Below are positions 52,142 through 61,668 of a DNA stretch of 64,000 bases, in pieces. The notes under the pieces are model-generated. The model was given only the letters and a program-made list of their open reading frames with translations. It did no database searches and was not told where the DNA came from. Both the position numbers and the translations under genes were made by a program. The stretch covers positions 1,240,001 through 1,304,000 of the forward strand of contig OY760176.1 of the NCBI GenBank assembly GCA_963663315.1. Direction: 5' to 3'. Source of the DNA: G963663315 sp963663315. GTDB taxonomy: Bacteria > Pseudomonadota > Gammaproteobacteria > Arenicellales > Poriferihabitantaceae. Every line of letters begins with the position of its first letter. Position 1 is the stretch's first letter.

Positions 52142-53605
52142 TCAGGAAATCCCGCCTATACACAAATATTTCATCTCCAGGTACTCATCAATGCCATGAG
52201 TGGACCCTTCCCTGCCCAGACCTGATTGCTTGACCCCGCCAAAAGGAGCGACTTCTGTGGAAATCAATCCGGTATTGATTCCTACCATTCCGTATTCAAG
52301 CTGTTCCGCCACACGCCATACTCTGGCCAGGTCTCTGCTGTAAAAATAGGATGCCAGACCGAATTCAGTATTGTTTGCCATTTCAATCACTTGAGCTTCA
52401 TCTTCAAATCTGAATAGTGGCGCCAATGGGCCGAACGTTTCTTCCCTGGCCACCTTCATGTCCGATGTTACATTCCTGAGTAATGTGGGCTGGAACCAGG
52501 TGCCACCCAGATTATGCCGACTTCCACCTGTGACCACTTCTGCCCCGCATTGCACCGCATCGGCAATATGTTCCTCGACTTTCCGTACTGCCTTCATATC
52601 GATTAATGGGCCCTGGGTGACACCGTCAAGCATACCGTCACCCACCTGCAGACGACTTACTGCAGCTGACAGCTTTTCTGCGAACACATCGTAGACACCA
52701 TCCTGAACATAAATGCGGTTGGCACAGACACAGGTTTGCCCGGCATTGCGATATTTGGAAATCATGGCGCCTTCCACCGCCGCATCGATATCCGCATCAT
52801 CAAATACAATGAACGGTGCATTACCACCGAGTTCCAGTGCGACCTTGATGATCGATTCCGAACATTGCTTCATCAGCAATCGACCTACTTCAGTCGATCC
52901 GGTAAAACTTAAATGCCTGACCGTTGGATTCGAAGTCATTTCACCACCAATCGCCGATGACGACCCGGTAAGGACACTCATCAACCCGGCAGGCAACCCC
53001 GCTCGTTCCGCCAGTTCACATAGCGCAAATGCAGACAGCGGGGTTTGTGTTGCAGGCTTGACCACCATGGCGCATCCGGCCGCCAGGGCAGGAGCGACTT
53101 TTCTGGTAATCATCGCGGACGGAAAATTCCATGGGGTAATGGCCACACATACACCCATTGGCTGCTTGATCACCACAAGCCGCTTGTCAGGCTGGTGCTG
53201 TGGTATGGTTTCACCACCCACCCGACGCGCTTCACTCGCAAACCAGTCCAGAAATGATGCGGAGTAAACTATTTCTCCACGCGCTTCTGCCAGGGGTTTA
53301 CCCTGTTCCAGAGTCATTATCCTGGCAAGGTCTTCCTGATTCTCGATCATCAAGCCATGCCAGCGTCGCAAAATATCGGAACGTTCTTTGGCAAGCGTAT
53401 TGCGCCAGCTCTTTTGGGCCTGTTCGGCAGCCACAATCGCTTCCGCTGTTTCTTCGACCCCCATATTCGGAACCCTGGCAATTACCGAACCATTGGCAGG
53501 GTTGGTTACGTCAATGGTTTCACCGCTGTTCGCACCTCTCCATTGACCATTAATGTAACACTGTTCGCGAAAAATTCCGGTGTCATTCAAGTTGATATCT
53601 GTCAT
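52142..53605 (-). CDS. gabD: Succinate-semialdehyde dehydrogenase (aldehyde dehydrogenase family)
   Basis: 487-aa NAD(P)-dependent aldehyde dehydrogenase close to GabD by sequence pattern: ITPWNFPSAMITRKVAPALAAG, FTGSTEVGRLLM, ELGGNAPFIVFDDADID with the general base Glu, and catalytic Cys in NAGQTCVCANRIYV. Ends with the GabD-like VAPFGGVKQSGLGREGS. It would finish degradation of GABA, or of other succinate-semialdehyde or glutarate-semialdehyde sources. A good ribosome binding site (GGAGAAAA) precedes ATG 53605. No gabT neighbour. Confidence 0.87.
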   Translation of the reverse strand: MTDINLNDTGIFREQCYINGQWRGANSGETIDVTNPANGSVIARVPNMGVEETAEAIVAAEQAQKSWRNTLAKERSDILRRWHGLMIENQEDLARIMTLEQGKPLAEARGEIVYSASFLDWFASEARRVGGETIPQHQPDKRLVVIKQPMGVCVAITPWNFPSAMITRKVAPALAAGCAMVVKPATQTPLSAFALCELAERAGLPAGLMSVLTGSSSAIGGEMTSNPTVRHLSFTGSTEVGRLLMKQCSESIIKVALELGGNAPFIVFDDADIDAAVEGAMISKYRNAGQTCVCANRIYVQDGVYDVFAEKLSAAVSRLQVGDGMLDGVTQGPLIDMKAVRKVEEHIADAVQCGAEVVTGGSRHNLGGTWFQPTLLRNVTSDMKVAREETFGPLAPLFRFEDEAQVIEMANNTEFGLASYFYSRDLARVWRVAEQLEYGMVGINTGLISTEVAPFGGVKQSGLGREGSTHGIDEYLEMKYLCIGGIS

Positions 53606-53656
53606 AGAATTTTCTCCATGAAACTTTTGGTTTCATGATTTTGCAAAGATTCCGGT

Positions 53657-54955
53657 TTATTTGAACGGATGATTCAACACGATCGTATCATCGCGTTCCG
53701 CACCAGTGGAAACCATATCGATTGGCAGTGCAAGCAATTCAGAAATTCGGTCAAGGTAGGCTTTGGCATTGTCAGGCAGGTCCTGGAAATCACGTACCCC
53801 TTTCGAGGATTCCATCCAGCCGGGCAGCTCTTCATACACTGGCTCACAATTTTCCATGTCGTCTACAGACCAGGGAGGCAAATCAATGACCGAGCCATTG
53901 CACTGGTAACCTGTACAGACCTTGATGGTATCCAGACCATCCAGCACATCAAGTTTGGTAATACATAATGCACTCAATCCACAAACCTGTTTCGCCCTGT
54001 GCAGTGCAACCATGTCCAGCCAGCCGCAACGCCGGGGGCGTCCGGTTGTAGCGCCGAATTCATGTCCCTTCTCCCCCAGATGCCTGCCGACCTGATCGTT
54101 AAGTTCAGTTGGGAACGGGCCTGAACCCACTCGCGTTGTATAGGCTTTGGCAACACCTAGAACAAAGTCGATGTCGAGAGGTCCGATTCCGGCTCCGACT
54201 GCGGCGGCCGCACCGACGGTATTGGAAGAAGTCACATAAGGATAAGTCCCATGATCGATGTCCAGCAGCATGCCTTGAGCGCCTTCGAACAGAACAGATT
54301 TACCCTGACCACGAAGTTCCGACAGGTGTGCGGAAACATCCCCTGCCATGGTTTGAATCTGCTCTGCCTGAGCCAGTGTTTCATCCAGCGTAGTTTGATA
54401 ATCGACCGGGCGGGAATCGAAATAATTCTCCAGTACATAATTGTGATAGTCCATCACTTCCTTCAACTTGATACGAAAGCTGTCCGGTTTCAGCAAGTCT
54501 GCAATTCTCAATCCGCGCCGTGCGACCTTGTCTTCGTAAGCCGGACCAATTCCTCTTCCGGTCGTGCCGATGGCTTTACTACCCTTTGCTTTTTCCCGGA
54601 CCACATCCAATGAAACGTGATAAGGCAGAATAATTGGACAGGCATAACTTACCATCAGCCGGTTTTGCATATCTATGCCACTGCTCGCAAGGTCAGCAAT
54701 CTCCTTCAGCAACTCCGCAATATTCAAAACCACGCCATTGCCAATCAGACAATCGACACCCTTCCACAACGCACCGGAGGGGATCAGATGCAATACCGTC
54801 GTGTGTCCATTGATGACCAACGTATGTCCGGCGTTGTGTCCACCCTGGAAACGAACCACCGCGTCTGCATACTCTGTCAATGAGTCAACAATCTTGCCTT
54901 TCCCTTCATCCCCCCACTGACTACCCAGTAATACGACATTTTTCGCCATTTTCAT
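53657..54955 (-). CDS. purA: Adenylosuccinate synthetase
   Basis: 432-aa GTP-dependent enzyme of AMP synthesis. GTP-binding P-loop LLGSQWGDEGKGKIVDSL (about 8-25), catalytic His in VRFQGGHNAGHTLV, NGVVLN, GTTGRGIGPAYEDKVAR and TTTGRPRRCGWLD; C-terminal guanine specificity TGAERDDTI. Start ATG 54955, or ATG 54949 two codons later. Follows DUF2065, hflC and hflK in the same direction as in enterobacteria. Confidence 0.95.
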   Translation of the reverse strand: MKMAKNVVLLGSQWGDEGKGKIVDSLTEYADAVVRFQGGHNAGHTLVINGHTTVLHLIPSGALWKGVDCLIGNGVVLNIAELLKEIADLASSGIDMQNRLMVSYACPIILPYHVSLDVVREKAKGSKAIGTTGRGIGPAYEDKVARRGLRIADLLKPDSFRIKLKEVMDYHNYVLENYFDSRPVDYQTTLDETLAQAEQIQTMAGDVSAHLSELRGQGKSVLFEGAQGMLLDIDHGTYPYVTSSNTVGAAAAVGAGIGPLDIDFVLGVAKAYTTRVGSGPFPTELNDQVGRHLGEKGHEFGATTGRPRRCGWLDMVALHRAKQVCGLSALCITKLDVLDGLDTIKVCTGYQCNGSVIDLPPWSVDDMENCEPVYEELPGWMESSKGVRDFQDLPDNAKAYLDRISELLALPIDMVSTGAERDDTIVLNHPFK

Positions 54956-54986
54956 AAAATTACGGTATCAAGGATTGAATTGGATC

Positions 54987-55178
54987 CTATCTGACGACGT
55001 ACAGAAGTATGACTCCTGCGATCATGCTGAAAAGCCCATAGCTTCTCAGCTTCGAGTCCGGCACCGCAACCATGTGCAACACGAAACGCTTGAAGGCCCC
55101 GGGATTAAAAAATGGAATCAGTCCTTCAAGCACCAGATACAAGGCGAACGCAGCCGCTAAATCTTTCCACTCCAGCAC
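54987..55178 (-). CDS. DUF2065 (YjeT-like) small membrane protein
   Basis: 63-aa protein with two hydrophobic segments (AAAFALYLVLEGLIPF; GLFSMIAGVILLYVV) and the conserved NPGAFKRFVLHMVAV stretch between. YjeT/DUF2065 lies between hflC and purA in E. coli; the position is conserved here. Function unknown. Confidence 0.87.
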   Translation of the reverse strand: MLEWKDLAAAFALYLVLEGLIPFFNPGAFKRFVLHMVAVPDSKLRSYGLFSMIAGVILLYVVR

Positions 55179-55201
55179 AGCAGGAAGTTAATGGTTACTG
55201 A

Positions 55202-56080
55202 TTAATTTGCCAACCTGGCCCAAGGCTGTTTAAAGTACTTGAAGAACTCCGAACTCGGATCGATAATCATCAGATCCTGCTTGCTGTTGAAGCTGCCCTT
55301 GTAGGCATTCAGGCTGCGATAGAAGTTGTAGAATTCCGTATCCTTGCCGAAGGCTTCTGCATAAGCGGCGGTTGCAATGGCATCACCTTCACCTCGAAGT
55401 ACTTCGGCATCGCGCTCGGCATCGGCAAGCAATATTATACGCTGCCGGTCCGCATCTGCCCGAATGGTCTCGGCAACCTCTTCACCCTGTGCACGCAATT
55501 CCTTGGCAACACGCTGGCGTTCAGCAGCCATCCTCTGATACACACGTTCACTGATTGTAGTATCAAGGTCAACCCGTTTAAGCCGCACGTCAATCACTTC
55601 TATACCCAGCGTGGCAGCTTCTTCGTTCATCACTTTTCTTACCGTCTCCATGATCATCTTTCTGTCACCCGAAATGACCTCCTGGACAGACCGCTTGCCG
55701 AATTCCTGACGCAGACTGTCATTGACCCGCTGGGACAAACGGGAGCGGGCGTTCAACTTGCTTCCCTGCAGACGAGTGTAGTAATGATGTACATCCCTGA
55801 CTCTCCACTTGACGAAGGAATCCACAATCAGATTTTTCTTTTCGAAGGTCAGATAGGATTCCGGGTCTGCATCCATTGTCTGGACCCTGGCATCAAAGAA
55901 TCGAACATTGTTGATAAACGGAACCTTCCAGTGCAACCCTGGTTGCACATCGGATCGAATAATCTCACCAAATTTGAATACGATGGCTTTTTCCCTCTCA
56001 TCGACCAGATAAGCCGAAGAAAATGCCAGTGCACCGATTATTGCCAGAAAGACAACACCCAGCATTGATTTACCACTCAT
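55202..56080 (-). CDS. hflC: HflC, modulator of the FtsH protease
   Basis: 292-aa SPFH/prohibitin-family membrane protein. N-terminal span (MLGVVFLAIIGALAFSSAYL), then SPFH domain with FKFGEIIRSDVQPGLHWKVPF and the helical tail ERQRVAKELRAQGEEVAETI. It assembles with HflK around FtsH. Starts 3 bp after hflK stop. Confidence 0.94.
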   Translation of the reverse strand: MSGKSMLGVVFLAIIGALAFSSAYLVDEREKAIVFKFGEIIRSDVQPGLHWKVPFINNVRFFDARVQTMDADPESYLTFEKKNLIVDSFVKWRVRDVHHYYTRLQGSKLNARSRLSQRVNDSLRQEFGKRSVQEVISGDRKMIMETVRKVMNEEAATLGIEVIDVRLKRVDLDTTISERVYQRMAAERQRVAKELRAQGEEVAETIRADADRQRIILLADAERDAEVLRGEGDAIATAAYAEAFGKDTEFYNFYRSLNAYKGSFNSKQDLMIIDPSSEFFKYFKQPWARLAN

Positions 56081-56083
56081 AAT

Positions 56084-57346
56084 TTATTGCCTCACAGTAC
56101 GGTCAACACTTCGCGTCGTCGACCTGGTAGAACTATTATCCATCGTATTAAACCCGGATTCAGATTGACCGGACAGGCCGCCACTCCTGCCTGAAGTCTG
56201 GCCGCGGTCACGAATCAACTGGTCAAGGGGCAGATACATTACATTATTGCCACCACTTGGCTGGTCAATTACCATCTTGCTTGAACGACTGAAAACCTCT
56301 TCCATGGTGTCAAGATACAAACGATCTCTGGTGATACCGGGCGCCTTGGTATATTCCGTCAACACCTGTTCGAATCTGGCAGTTTCACCTTCGGCCTTGG
56401 CAATTATAGAAGCGCGATAAGCCTCTGCCTCCTGCATGATCCTGGCAGAAAATCCCCGCGCCTTCGGAATAATGTCGTTGGCATAAGCCTGCGCCAGATT
56501 CTTCAACCGGACTTCATCCTCACGCGCCCTTACGACATCGTCGAAGGCATCCTTTACCTGCTCGGGTGGCTGTGCATTCTGCATTTCAATGGTTCGTATA
56601 TTAATCCCCGTTTCATATCGATCCAGAATCTCCTGAACCAGAACCTTGGTTTCCGATGCCAACTGTGCCCGGCCTTCTGTGATTGCAAAATCCATTCTGT
56701 TCCTGCCTACAATTTCCCGTACCGCACTTTCCGTGGCCTGACGCACGACCTGATCCGCCAGATCTATCGGGTTGTATTCGCTGACGTTAAACAGCAGATC
56801 GGTGGGATTCTTGACGTCGTACTGGACCGCAAACTGGATATCAATGATATTTTCATCCTGGGTCAGCATCAATGCCTCCCGGGGCACGGACTGGATAGAC
56901 CTGCCGCTTTCCCGATAGCCTACCTCTACCGTGTTTACGTTTTGGGTATTGACGATTTCCACAGACTCAAATGGGGTTGGAATGTGAAAATGCAGACCGG
57001 CGCCATTGGTTTCCTGATACCTGCCGAACCGCAGTTCTATGGCCTGCTCACCCTGATCGACAGTATAAAACCCGGTGAATACCCAAAAGCCAAGGACGAC
57101 AACCAGAATTCCCAGAATTGGCACGAGACGGCCACCGCGCGAACCCTCCGACGAACCATCGCCATCGCCACCGCCATTGCCACTACCTTTGCCTTTTCGA
57201 CGGCTAAACATGCTGTCAATGCGATCTTTGGCCTGACGAATTACTTCGTCAAGGTCAGGCGGGGCTTGATTACGGCCAGTTTTACGACGGTTGTCCTGCC
57301 CCCACGGGTCGTCGTTGTCACCCGATTCAGGTTTGTTCCAAGGCAT
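56084..57346 (-). CDS. hflK: HflK, modulator of the FtsH protease
   Basis: About 420-aa SPFH protein, partner of HflC. Start ATG 57346 gives the conserved MPWNKPESGDNDDPWGQDN. An N-terminal Gly/Asp-rich stretch (SGNGGGDGDG) is followed by one span (LVPILGILVVVLGFWVFTGF), the SPFH domain (EQAIELRFGRYQETNGAGLHFHIP) and a helical tail ending in a low-complexity Ser/Arg/Gly region. The frame opens earlier at 57394, but that N-terminus is not conserved. Upstream of hflC; hflX is absent here. Confidence 0.93.
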   Translation of the reverse strand: MPWNKPESGDNDDPWGQDNRRKTGRNQAPPDLDEVIRQAKDRIDSMFSRRKGKGSGNGGGDGDGSSEGSRGGRLVPILGILVVVLGFWVFTGFYTVDQGEQAIELRFGRYQETNGAGLHFHIPTPFESVEIVNTQNVNTVEVGYRESGRSIQSVPREALMLTQDENIIDIQFAVQYDVKNPTDLLFNVSEYNPIDLADQVVRQATESAVREIVGRNRMDFAITEGRAQLASETKVLVQEILDRYETGINIRTIEMQNAQPPEQVKDAFDDVVRAREDEVRLKNLAQAYANDIIPKARGFSARIMQEAEAYRASIIAKAEGETARFEQVLTEYTKAPGITRDRLYLDTMEEVFSRSSKMVIDQPSGGNNVMYLPLDQLIRDRGQTSGRSGGLSGQSESGFNTMDNSSTRSTTRSVDRTVRQ

Positions 57347-57492
57347 TGAGTAAACTCCAAAGGATTTATCTTGAACTACATTCGTATGGGTCAATCATAT
57401 CACAATCAACCGCAATAGATTCTGAATAATAAGGAACAAGAATCAATATATATGACTTCAGTTCCGTGCGTTCAAGGATGGCCTGTTCCGGT

Positions 57493-58281
57493 TTAGTCGG
57501 TCCAGGGTGGCGGTTGTTTGTTGAAAAACCCGCTTATCCCGGCCTGGGCCTCATCCGTTTCCCATGCGTCTGCCAGCATTCTGGCTGTATATTGCCTGTT
57601 CTGCTCCGGGGTTTGCCGACTGACGTTGCGAATCAATTCCTTGGTCATTGCTATCGCTCCGGGTGCGCAGGCCAGACAGCTTTCCAGTTCACGGTCTATC
57701 GCATCATCCAGTTCCTCAGGCCTGACCGCCTTATGGATCAAACCCAGTTGCACCCCCTCTTCAGCGTTGAAGAAATGGGCATTAATCAAAATTCGCCGGG
57801 CATTGCTGACGCCCAATCGTGCAATCAGATAAGGAGAAATATTGGCAGGAGTCAGGCCAAGCCTCGTTTCAGTCAGGGAAAACCGTGCACTGTCCACACT
57901 GATCGCCACATCACATACCGCGATCAATCCTACCCCCCCTGCGTAGGCCTGACCATTTACCCGGGCGATGGTCACCTTGTTCAGTCCATCCAGCGATTCC
58001 AGAGCATCCGCAAGCAAGGAACTTTCTAAAATTCTCTCCTCCCGGTTTTTCCTGAAATTGTCCTTCATCCATCCGAGGTCAGCACCCGCTGAAAAGCTTT
58101 TGTCTCCGGCTCCGGTCAATACTACGGCCCGAATAGCCGGATTTGCCGATATCTCCTGACACGCCTGATTGATTTCCCTCATCATCCGGTTACCCATCGA
58201 GTTGTGTTTCTGTTCCCGGTTCAGGATCAGCCAGGCTACATTTTTATTATCTACCGTCAGTTTGATATCAGAATAATTCAT
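57493..58281 (-). CDS. Enoyl-CoA hydratase/isomerase (methylglutaconyl-CoA hydratase-like)
   Basis: 262-aa crotonase-fold protein. Oxyanion-hole segments SFSAGADLGWMK (about 62-73) and GQAYAGGVGLIAVCDVAISV (about 109-128) are present. The TETRLGLTPANISPYLIARLG stretch is typical of the methylglutaconyl-CoA hydratase-type (LiuC) subgroup. It is the last gene of the minus-strand CoA cluster, 52 bp after the CoA-transferase gene. Alternative: a hydratase of another acyl-CoA pathway. Confidence 0.85.
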   Translation of the reverse strand: MNYSDIKLTVDNKNVAWLILNREQKHNSMGNRMMREINQACQEISANPAIRAVVLTGAGDKSFSAGADLGWMKDNFRKNREERILESSLLADALESLDGLNKVTIARVNGQAYAGGVGLIAVCDVAISVDSARFSLTETRLGLTPANISPYLIARLGVSNARRILINAHFFNAEEGVQLGLIHKAVRPEELDDAIDRELESCLACAPGAIAMTKELIRNVSRQTPEQNRQYTARMLADAWETDEAQAGISGFFNKQPPPWTD

Positions 58282-58333
58282 AGTCGTTTTCCGTGCTGTT
58301 TCGGGTTTCGGGCTTTATGGATAATTCAGGATT

Positions 58334-59413
58334 TCAGTCGGGATTCAACTGTAACCCGATTTCATCACTTGACTGTATCTCCCGGTATTCTGGCAAACCG
58401 GGGGTCACTGCATTATTGATTCTTCCAGGGTAACGCAGAACTGACTCATCGATTACATTTCGTTCCACCGTTTGTGGCTGATCCAGTACTTCACCTGCCA
58501 TCGGAACGGGTTCAAGGCAACAATCAATGCTGGAAAAAACTTCGACCCAGTCTGAAAGTAGCCTTGAAGACAGTTTCAGTCTTACCTCGCCGATCAGTCC
58601 GGTCTGTGGAATCGGGTCCTCAAATCGATCAATCCACTGCGGGCATGCGATTGCTTCGCAGAACTTTCCCCAGAAGTGCACCTCCAGCGCTCCCAGCGTG
58701 ATCAACCGGTTATCCAGTGTCCGATAGATATTATAACAAGCTGCGCCGCCTGAAAGCAATGCCCTGAATCCATCCGGTTTTTCTGTATATTGCCAGGTTA
58801 GCAATGTTTCGTATAACGCGATATCCAGACGACATCCGCGACCGGACTTCTGTTTCCTTACCAAGCCAGCCAGGATGGCGTTCACCGCCTGCAATCCACC
58901 GACATGGTCGGCGATCAATGGAAACTGGATTTCTGGAATCACATCAGGTGAATAATGGGAATACAGCCCAGCCAGTCCACAATAATTGATATCGTGCCCG
59001 GCACGAAATTGATATGGCCCGCTCGCACCGTAACCGGAAAGATGACAATGGATCAATGCCGGATTGATCTGCTCAAGTCTGGCGTCGTCAAACCCGAGAT
59101 TTGCCATCACTCCCGGACGATAACCATCCAGCATGACATCCGCATTCTGTAGAATCGACTCCAGACTGCGCTTTCCACCTTGCGATTTCAAGTCAAGCCG
59201 CAAGATGGTTTTGCCTGCGTTTACAGCCCGATAGAGTGGGGATACTTCAGCCCCTGGCGGGCACATCAGGTAACGCATCGGATCACCCGAAGGCGGTTCG
59301 ATTTTCACTACATCTGCGCCCAGCGATGTCATCAGGTGGGTGGCGTAAGGCCCCGGAAGAAATTGAGACAAATCGACAACACGGATACCACCGAGCAATG
59401 CAGTATCAGTCAT
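58334..59413 (-). CDS. Family III CoA-transferase (CaiB/BaiF)
   Basis: 359-aa family III CoA-transferase. N-terminal LSQFLPGPYATHLMTSLGADVVKIEPP, then NAGKTILRLDLK, the catalytic Asp region AGHDINYCGLAGLYSH, and VDVALYET-type RLDIALYETLLTW. Start ATG 59413 gives the usual MTDTALLGGIRVVDLSQF. It exchanges CoA between acids, often with succinyl-CoA or acetyl-CoA. Some members are racemases (for example alpha-methylacyl-CoA racemase), and this one, with the LEPVPMAGEVLDQPQ segment, resembles that group. Exact reaction unknown. Confidence 0.85.
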   Translation of the reverse strand: MTDTALLGGIRVVDLSQFLPGPYATHLMTSLGADVVKIEPPSGDPMRYLMCPPGAEVSPLYRAVNAGKTILRLDLKSQGGKRSLESILQNADVMLDGYRPGVMANLGFDDARLEQINPALIHCHLSGYGASGPYQFRAGHDINYCGLAGLYSHYSPDVIPEIQFPLIADHVGGLQAVNAILAGLVRKQKSGRGCRLDIALYETLLTWQYTEKPDGFRALLSGGAACYNIYRTLDNRLITLGALEVHFWGKFCEAIACPQWIDRFEDPIPQTGLIGEVRLKLSSRLLSDWVEVFSSIDCCLEPVPMAGEVLDQPQTVERNVIDESVLRYPGRINNAVTPGLPEYREIQSSDEIGLQLNPD

Positions 59414-59454
59414 ATCCAGTCCACACTGCCTCGACTCCGCCAACCAAGCAACCG

Positions 59455-60708
59455 TTATTCGTATTTTCGAATATCGTCAATCACAATGCCGTCGTTTACA
59501 ATGCTCCCTATCTCGACCCACTGTACATCCCCCCGAACCTTGCAGAAATCCCGGATGCTTTGTCGAACGGCATCGGTTAATCCGCTCCCCTTCACGGTTG
59601 ATGAAGATGACGTTTCGCAGTGCAAGGTTATTTCGTCGCGTTGATCAATCCATTCTATCACCAGTCTTGCCTTGACAATCTCCGGGTGGCGCTCAACGAT
59701 TTCCCGAATCTGCTCGGGATGGACAAACATGCCACGCACTTTCGCGGTCTGGTCGGCACGTCCCAGCCAACCCCTGATTCGCCGATTGGTTCGTCCACAC
59801 TGACTCTCTCCCGGCTTGATCGCAGACATGTCGCCAGTGGCAAACCTGATCAACGGATAATCCGGGTTCAATGAAGTCACCACCACTTCCCCTATCTCCC
59901 CGTCCTCAACCGGGTCACCACTTCCGGGGCGTACAATTTCCAGATATACCCCCTCATCGATGATCAGGCCGTCATCGGCCGTCGTCTCATAGGCAATCAG
60001 GCCAAGGTCCGCAGTGGCGTAGGCCTGAGCCACCGGGATACCGTGGTCAATAAAAAATGTCCGCAGCGATGGCGGTAATGCTTCGCCCGATACCAGCGCC
60101 TTGTCGATGCAGCTAATTTCGCATCCCAGCTCTTTGCCTTTTTCAATCAGAATTTTAAGGAACGAGGGCGTACCGACATAGCCGTCGGGTTGCAGATCGT
60201 TGATCGTTTTCACCTGCATATCGGTCTGCCCTGTTCCTGCCGGAATAACACCGCAGCCCAGGCTGTGACAACCGCTGTCGAACATGAACCCGGCTGGCGT
60301 CAGATGATAAGAAAAACTGTTATGCGCCAGATCACCTTCGCGAAACCCTGCGGCATACAATGCCCGCGCCAGTCGCCAGAAATCCTCCCTGTGCGAACAG
60401 GCCTCGTAAATCGGTCCCGGTGATACATTGATGTGCCGGATCTGATTTTTATTCAGTGGCGTAAACCCGCCGAACGGAGGATTCAGCTTTTGCATCCGGA
60501 TCAACTCCGACTTGCGGGTGATCGGGTATTCTTCCAGTTGTGCCAGGGAAGCGAAATTGCCACAATCGAAATTCCTTAACGTTTGGGCATAGTTCCGGGT
60601 ATTGGCTTTGGCATGAACCAGTTGTCTGGCTATCGCCTCGATCAGATTCCTGTTCCTTTGCTGAACGCTCCTTGTTTCCAGATCATCGTAATATTGGTGA
60701 ACTGACAT
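59455..60708 (-). CDS. PaaK-like CoA ligase (AMP-binding)
   Basis: 417-aa adenylate-forming ligase similar to phenylacetate-CoA ligase. Motifs include HINVSPGP (the P-loop-like motif seen as SSGTTG in PaaK is here NVSPGPIYEA), QAYATADLGLIAYE and the acyl-binding LIRFATGDMSAIKPG (D-x-[ST]). The C-terminal hinge WLGRADQTAKVRGMFVHPEQI is conserved. It probably activates an aromatic or branched carboxylic acid to its CoA thioester, taken up by the adjacent ABC system. Stops 41 bp before the CaiB gene. Missing canonical SSGTTG residues make the substrate uncertain. Confidence 0.8.
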   Translation of the reverse strand: MSVHQYYDDLETRSVQQRNRNLIEAIARQLVHAKANTRNYAQTLRNFDCGNFASLAQLEEYPITRKSELIRMQKLNPPFGGFTPLNKNQIRHINVSPGPIYEACSHREDFWRLARALYAAGFREGDLAHNSFSYHLTPAGFMFDSGCHSLGCGVIPAGTGQTDMQVKTINDLQPDGYVGTPSFLKILIEKGKELGCEISCIDKALVSGEALPPSLRTFFIDHGIPVAQAYATADLGLIAYETTADDGLIIDEGVYLEIVRPGSGDPVEDGEIGEVVVTSLNPDYPLIRFATGDMSAIKPGESQCGRTNRRIRGWLGRADQTAKVRGMFVHPEQIREIVERHPEIVKARLVIEWIDQRDEITLHCETSSSSTVKGSGLTDAVRQSIRDFCKVRGDVQWVEIGSIVNDGIVIDDIRKYE

Positions 60709-60714
60709 ATACCT

Positions 60715-61557
60715 TCAAGCCAACCAGCGTTTTCGACGGCGGTAGTGTTTGACATCACGAAAGGACTTTTTGTCAACTCCGCTGATGCCCAGATAAAACT
60801 CCTTGACATCTTCGTTCTCGGCAAGTGATCCGGCTTCACCGTCCATCACCACCCGCCCGTTTTCGAGAATATACCCATACGTTGCGTAGCGCAGGGCAAC
60901 GGCCGTATTCTGTTCCGCCAGCAGGAAAGTCACCCCCTCCTGAACGTTCAGTTTGTACACAATCTTGAAAATATCTTCTACCAGTTGCGGCGCAAGCCCC
61001 ATTGAGGGTTCGTCCAGCAGGATCACCTTGGGCCTGGCCATCAGTGCACGACCCACTGCGATCATCTGCTGCTCACCACCGGAAGTATAGCCTGCCTGAC
61101 TTTTCCTTCGATCTTTCAATGCTGGGAAATAGCTGTAAACCAGTTCAAGGTCCCTGTTTACGTTCTTGCGTCCATCTTTTCTGGTATAAGCCCCGGTCAA
61201 CAGATTTTCTTCCACGGTCAGATGTTCGAAACAATGCCTCCCTTCCATCACCTGCACCACGCCCCTTTGCACAAGTTCAGTGGGTGACAGATTGTCCACT
61301 TTCTCGCCCATGAACTCAATCGACCCTTTTGTCACTTCCCCTCTTTCCGTACCGAGTATGTTGGAGATGGATTTTATCGTCGTCGTTTTACCCGCACCGT
61401 TGGCGCCCAGCAAGGCGACGATACCCCCCTCCGGGACTTCAAGGGAAACCCCCTTCAATACCAGGATCACATGATCGTAGATCACTTCGATGTTGTTGAC
61501 GCTCAGGACGACATTGCCTGACAAGCCGTCAGCATCAGTCCGGGATTCCAACGCCAT
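60715..61557 (-). CDS. livF: Branched-chain-type ABC transporter ATP-binding protein LivF
   Basis: 280-aa ATPase. Walker A LLGANGAGKTTTIKSI (about 48-63), TYTSGGEQQMIAVGRALMARP (signature), LLDEPSMGLAPQLVEDIF (Walker B). An insertion after Q-loop (MEGRHCFEHLTVEENLLTGA) is typical of LivF. C-terminal tail KSFRDVKHYRRRKRW is longer than in E. coli LivF and basic; it is typical of LivF-like genes beside PaaK-like ligases. Ends 6 bp before the ligase start. LivG is not in the window. Confidence 0.9.
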   Translation of the reverse strand: MALESRTDADGLSGNVVLSVNNIEVIYDHVILVLKGVSLEVPEGGIVALLGANGAGKTTTIKSISNILGTERGEVTKGSIEFMGEKVDNLSPTELVQRGVVQVMEGRHCFEHLTVEENLLTGAYTRKDGRKNVNRDLELVYSYFPALKDRRKSQAGYTSGGEQQMIAVGRALMARPKVILLDEPSMGLAPQLVEDIFKIVYKLNVQEGVTFLLAEQNTAVALRYATYGYILENGRVVMDGEAGSLAENEDVKEFYLGISGVDKKSFRDVKHYRRRKRWLA

Positions 61558-61597
61558 ATCAAGTTTATTATCGGGTAATTAATATTGACTGGCTCGG

Positions 61598-61625
61598 ATC
61601 GGGGCGGTGCAGACACCACCCCGAT
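61598..61625. terminator. GC-rich hairpin between binding-protein gene and livF
   Basis: ATCGGGGCGGT (61598-61608) pairs with ACCACCCCGAT (61615-61625) with one mismatch. It lies after the binding-protein stop codon (61669) in transcription direction, before livF. Without a T-run it is more likely a 3'-end stabilising or attenuating structure. Confidence 0.5.
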
Positions 61626-61668
61626 TCCTTGCCATAATTACTATACGCCCTTTACCGGATCAATGGCT

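Noticed and set aside
61598..61625. Full intrinsic terminator after the Liv-type binding-protein gene
   Set aside because: The hairpin is strong but there is no T-run on the transcribed strand, so it is only listed as a hairpin with moderate confidence.
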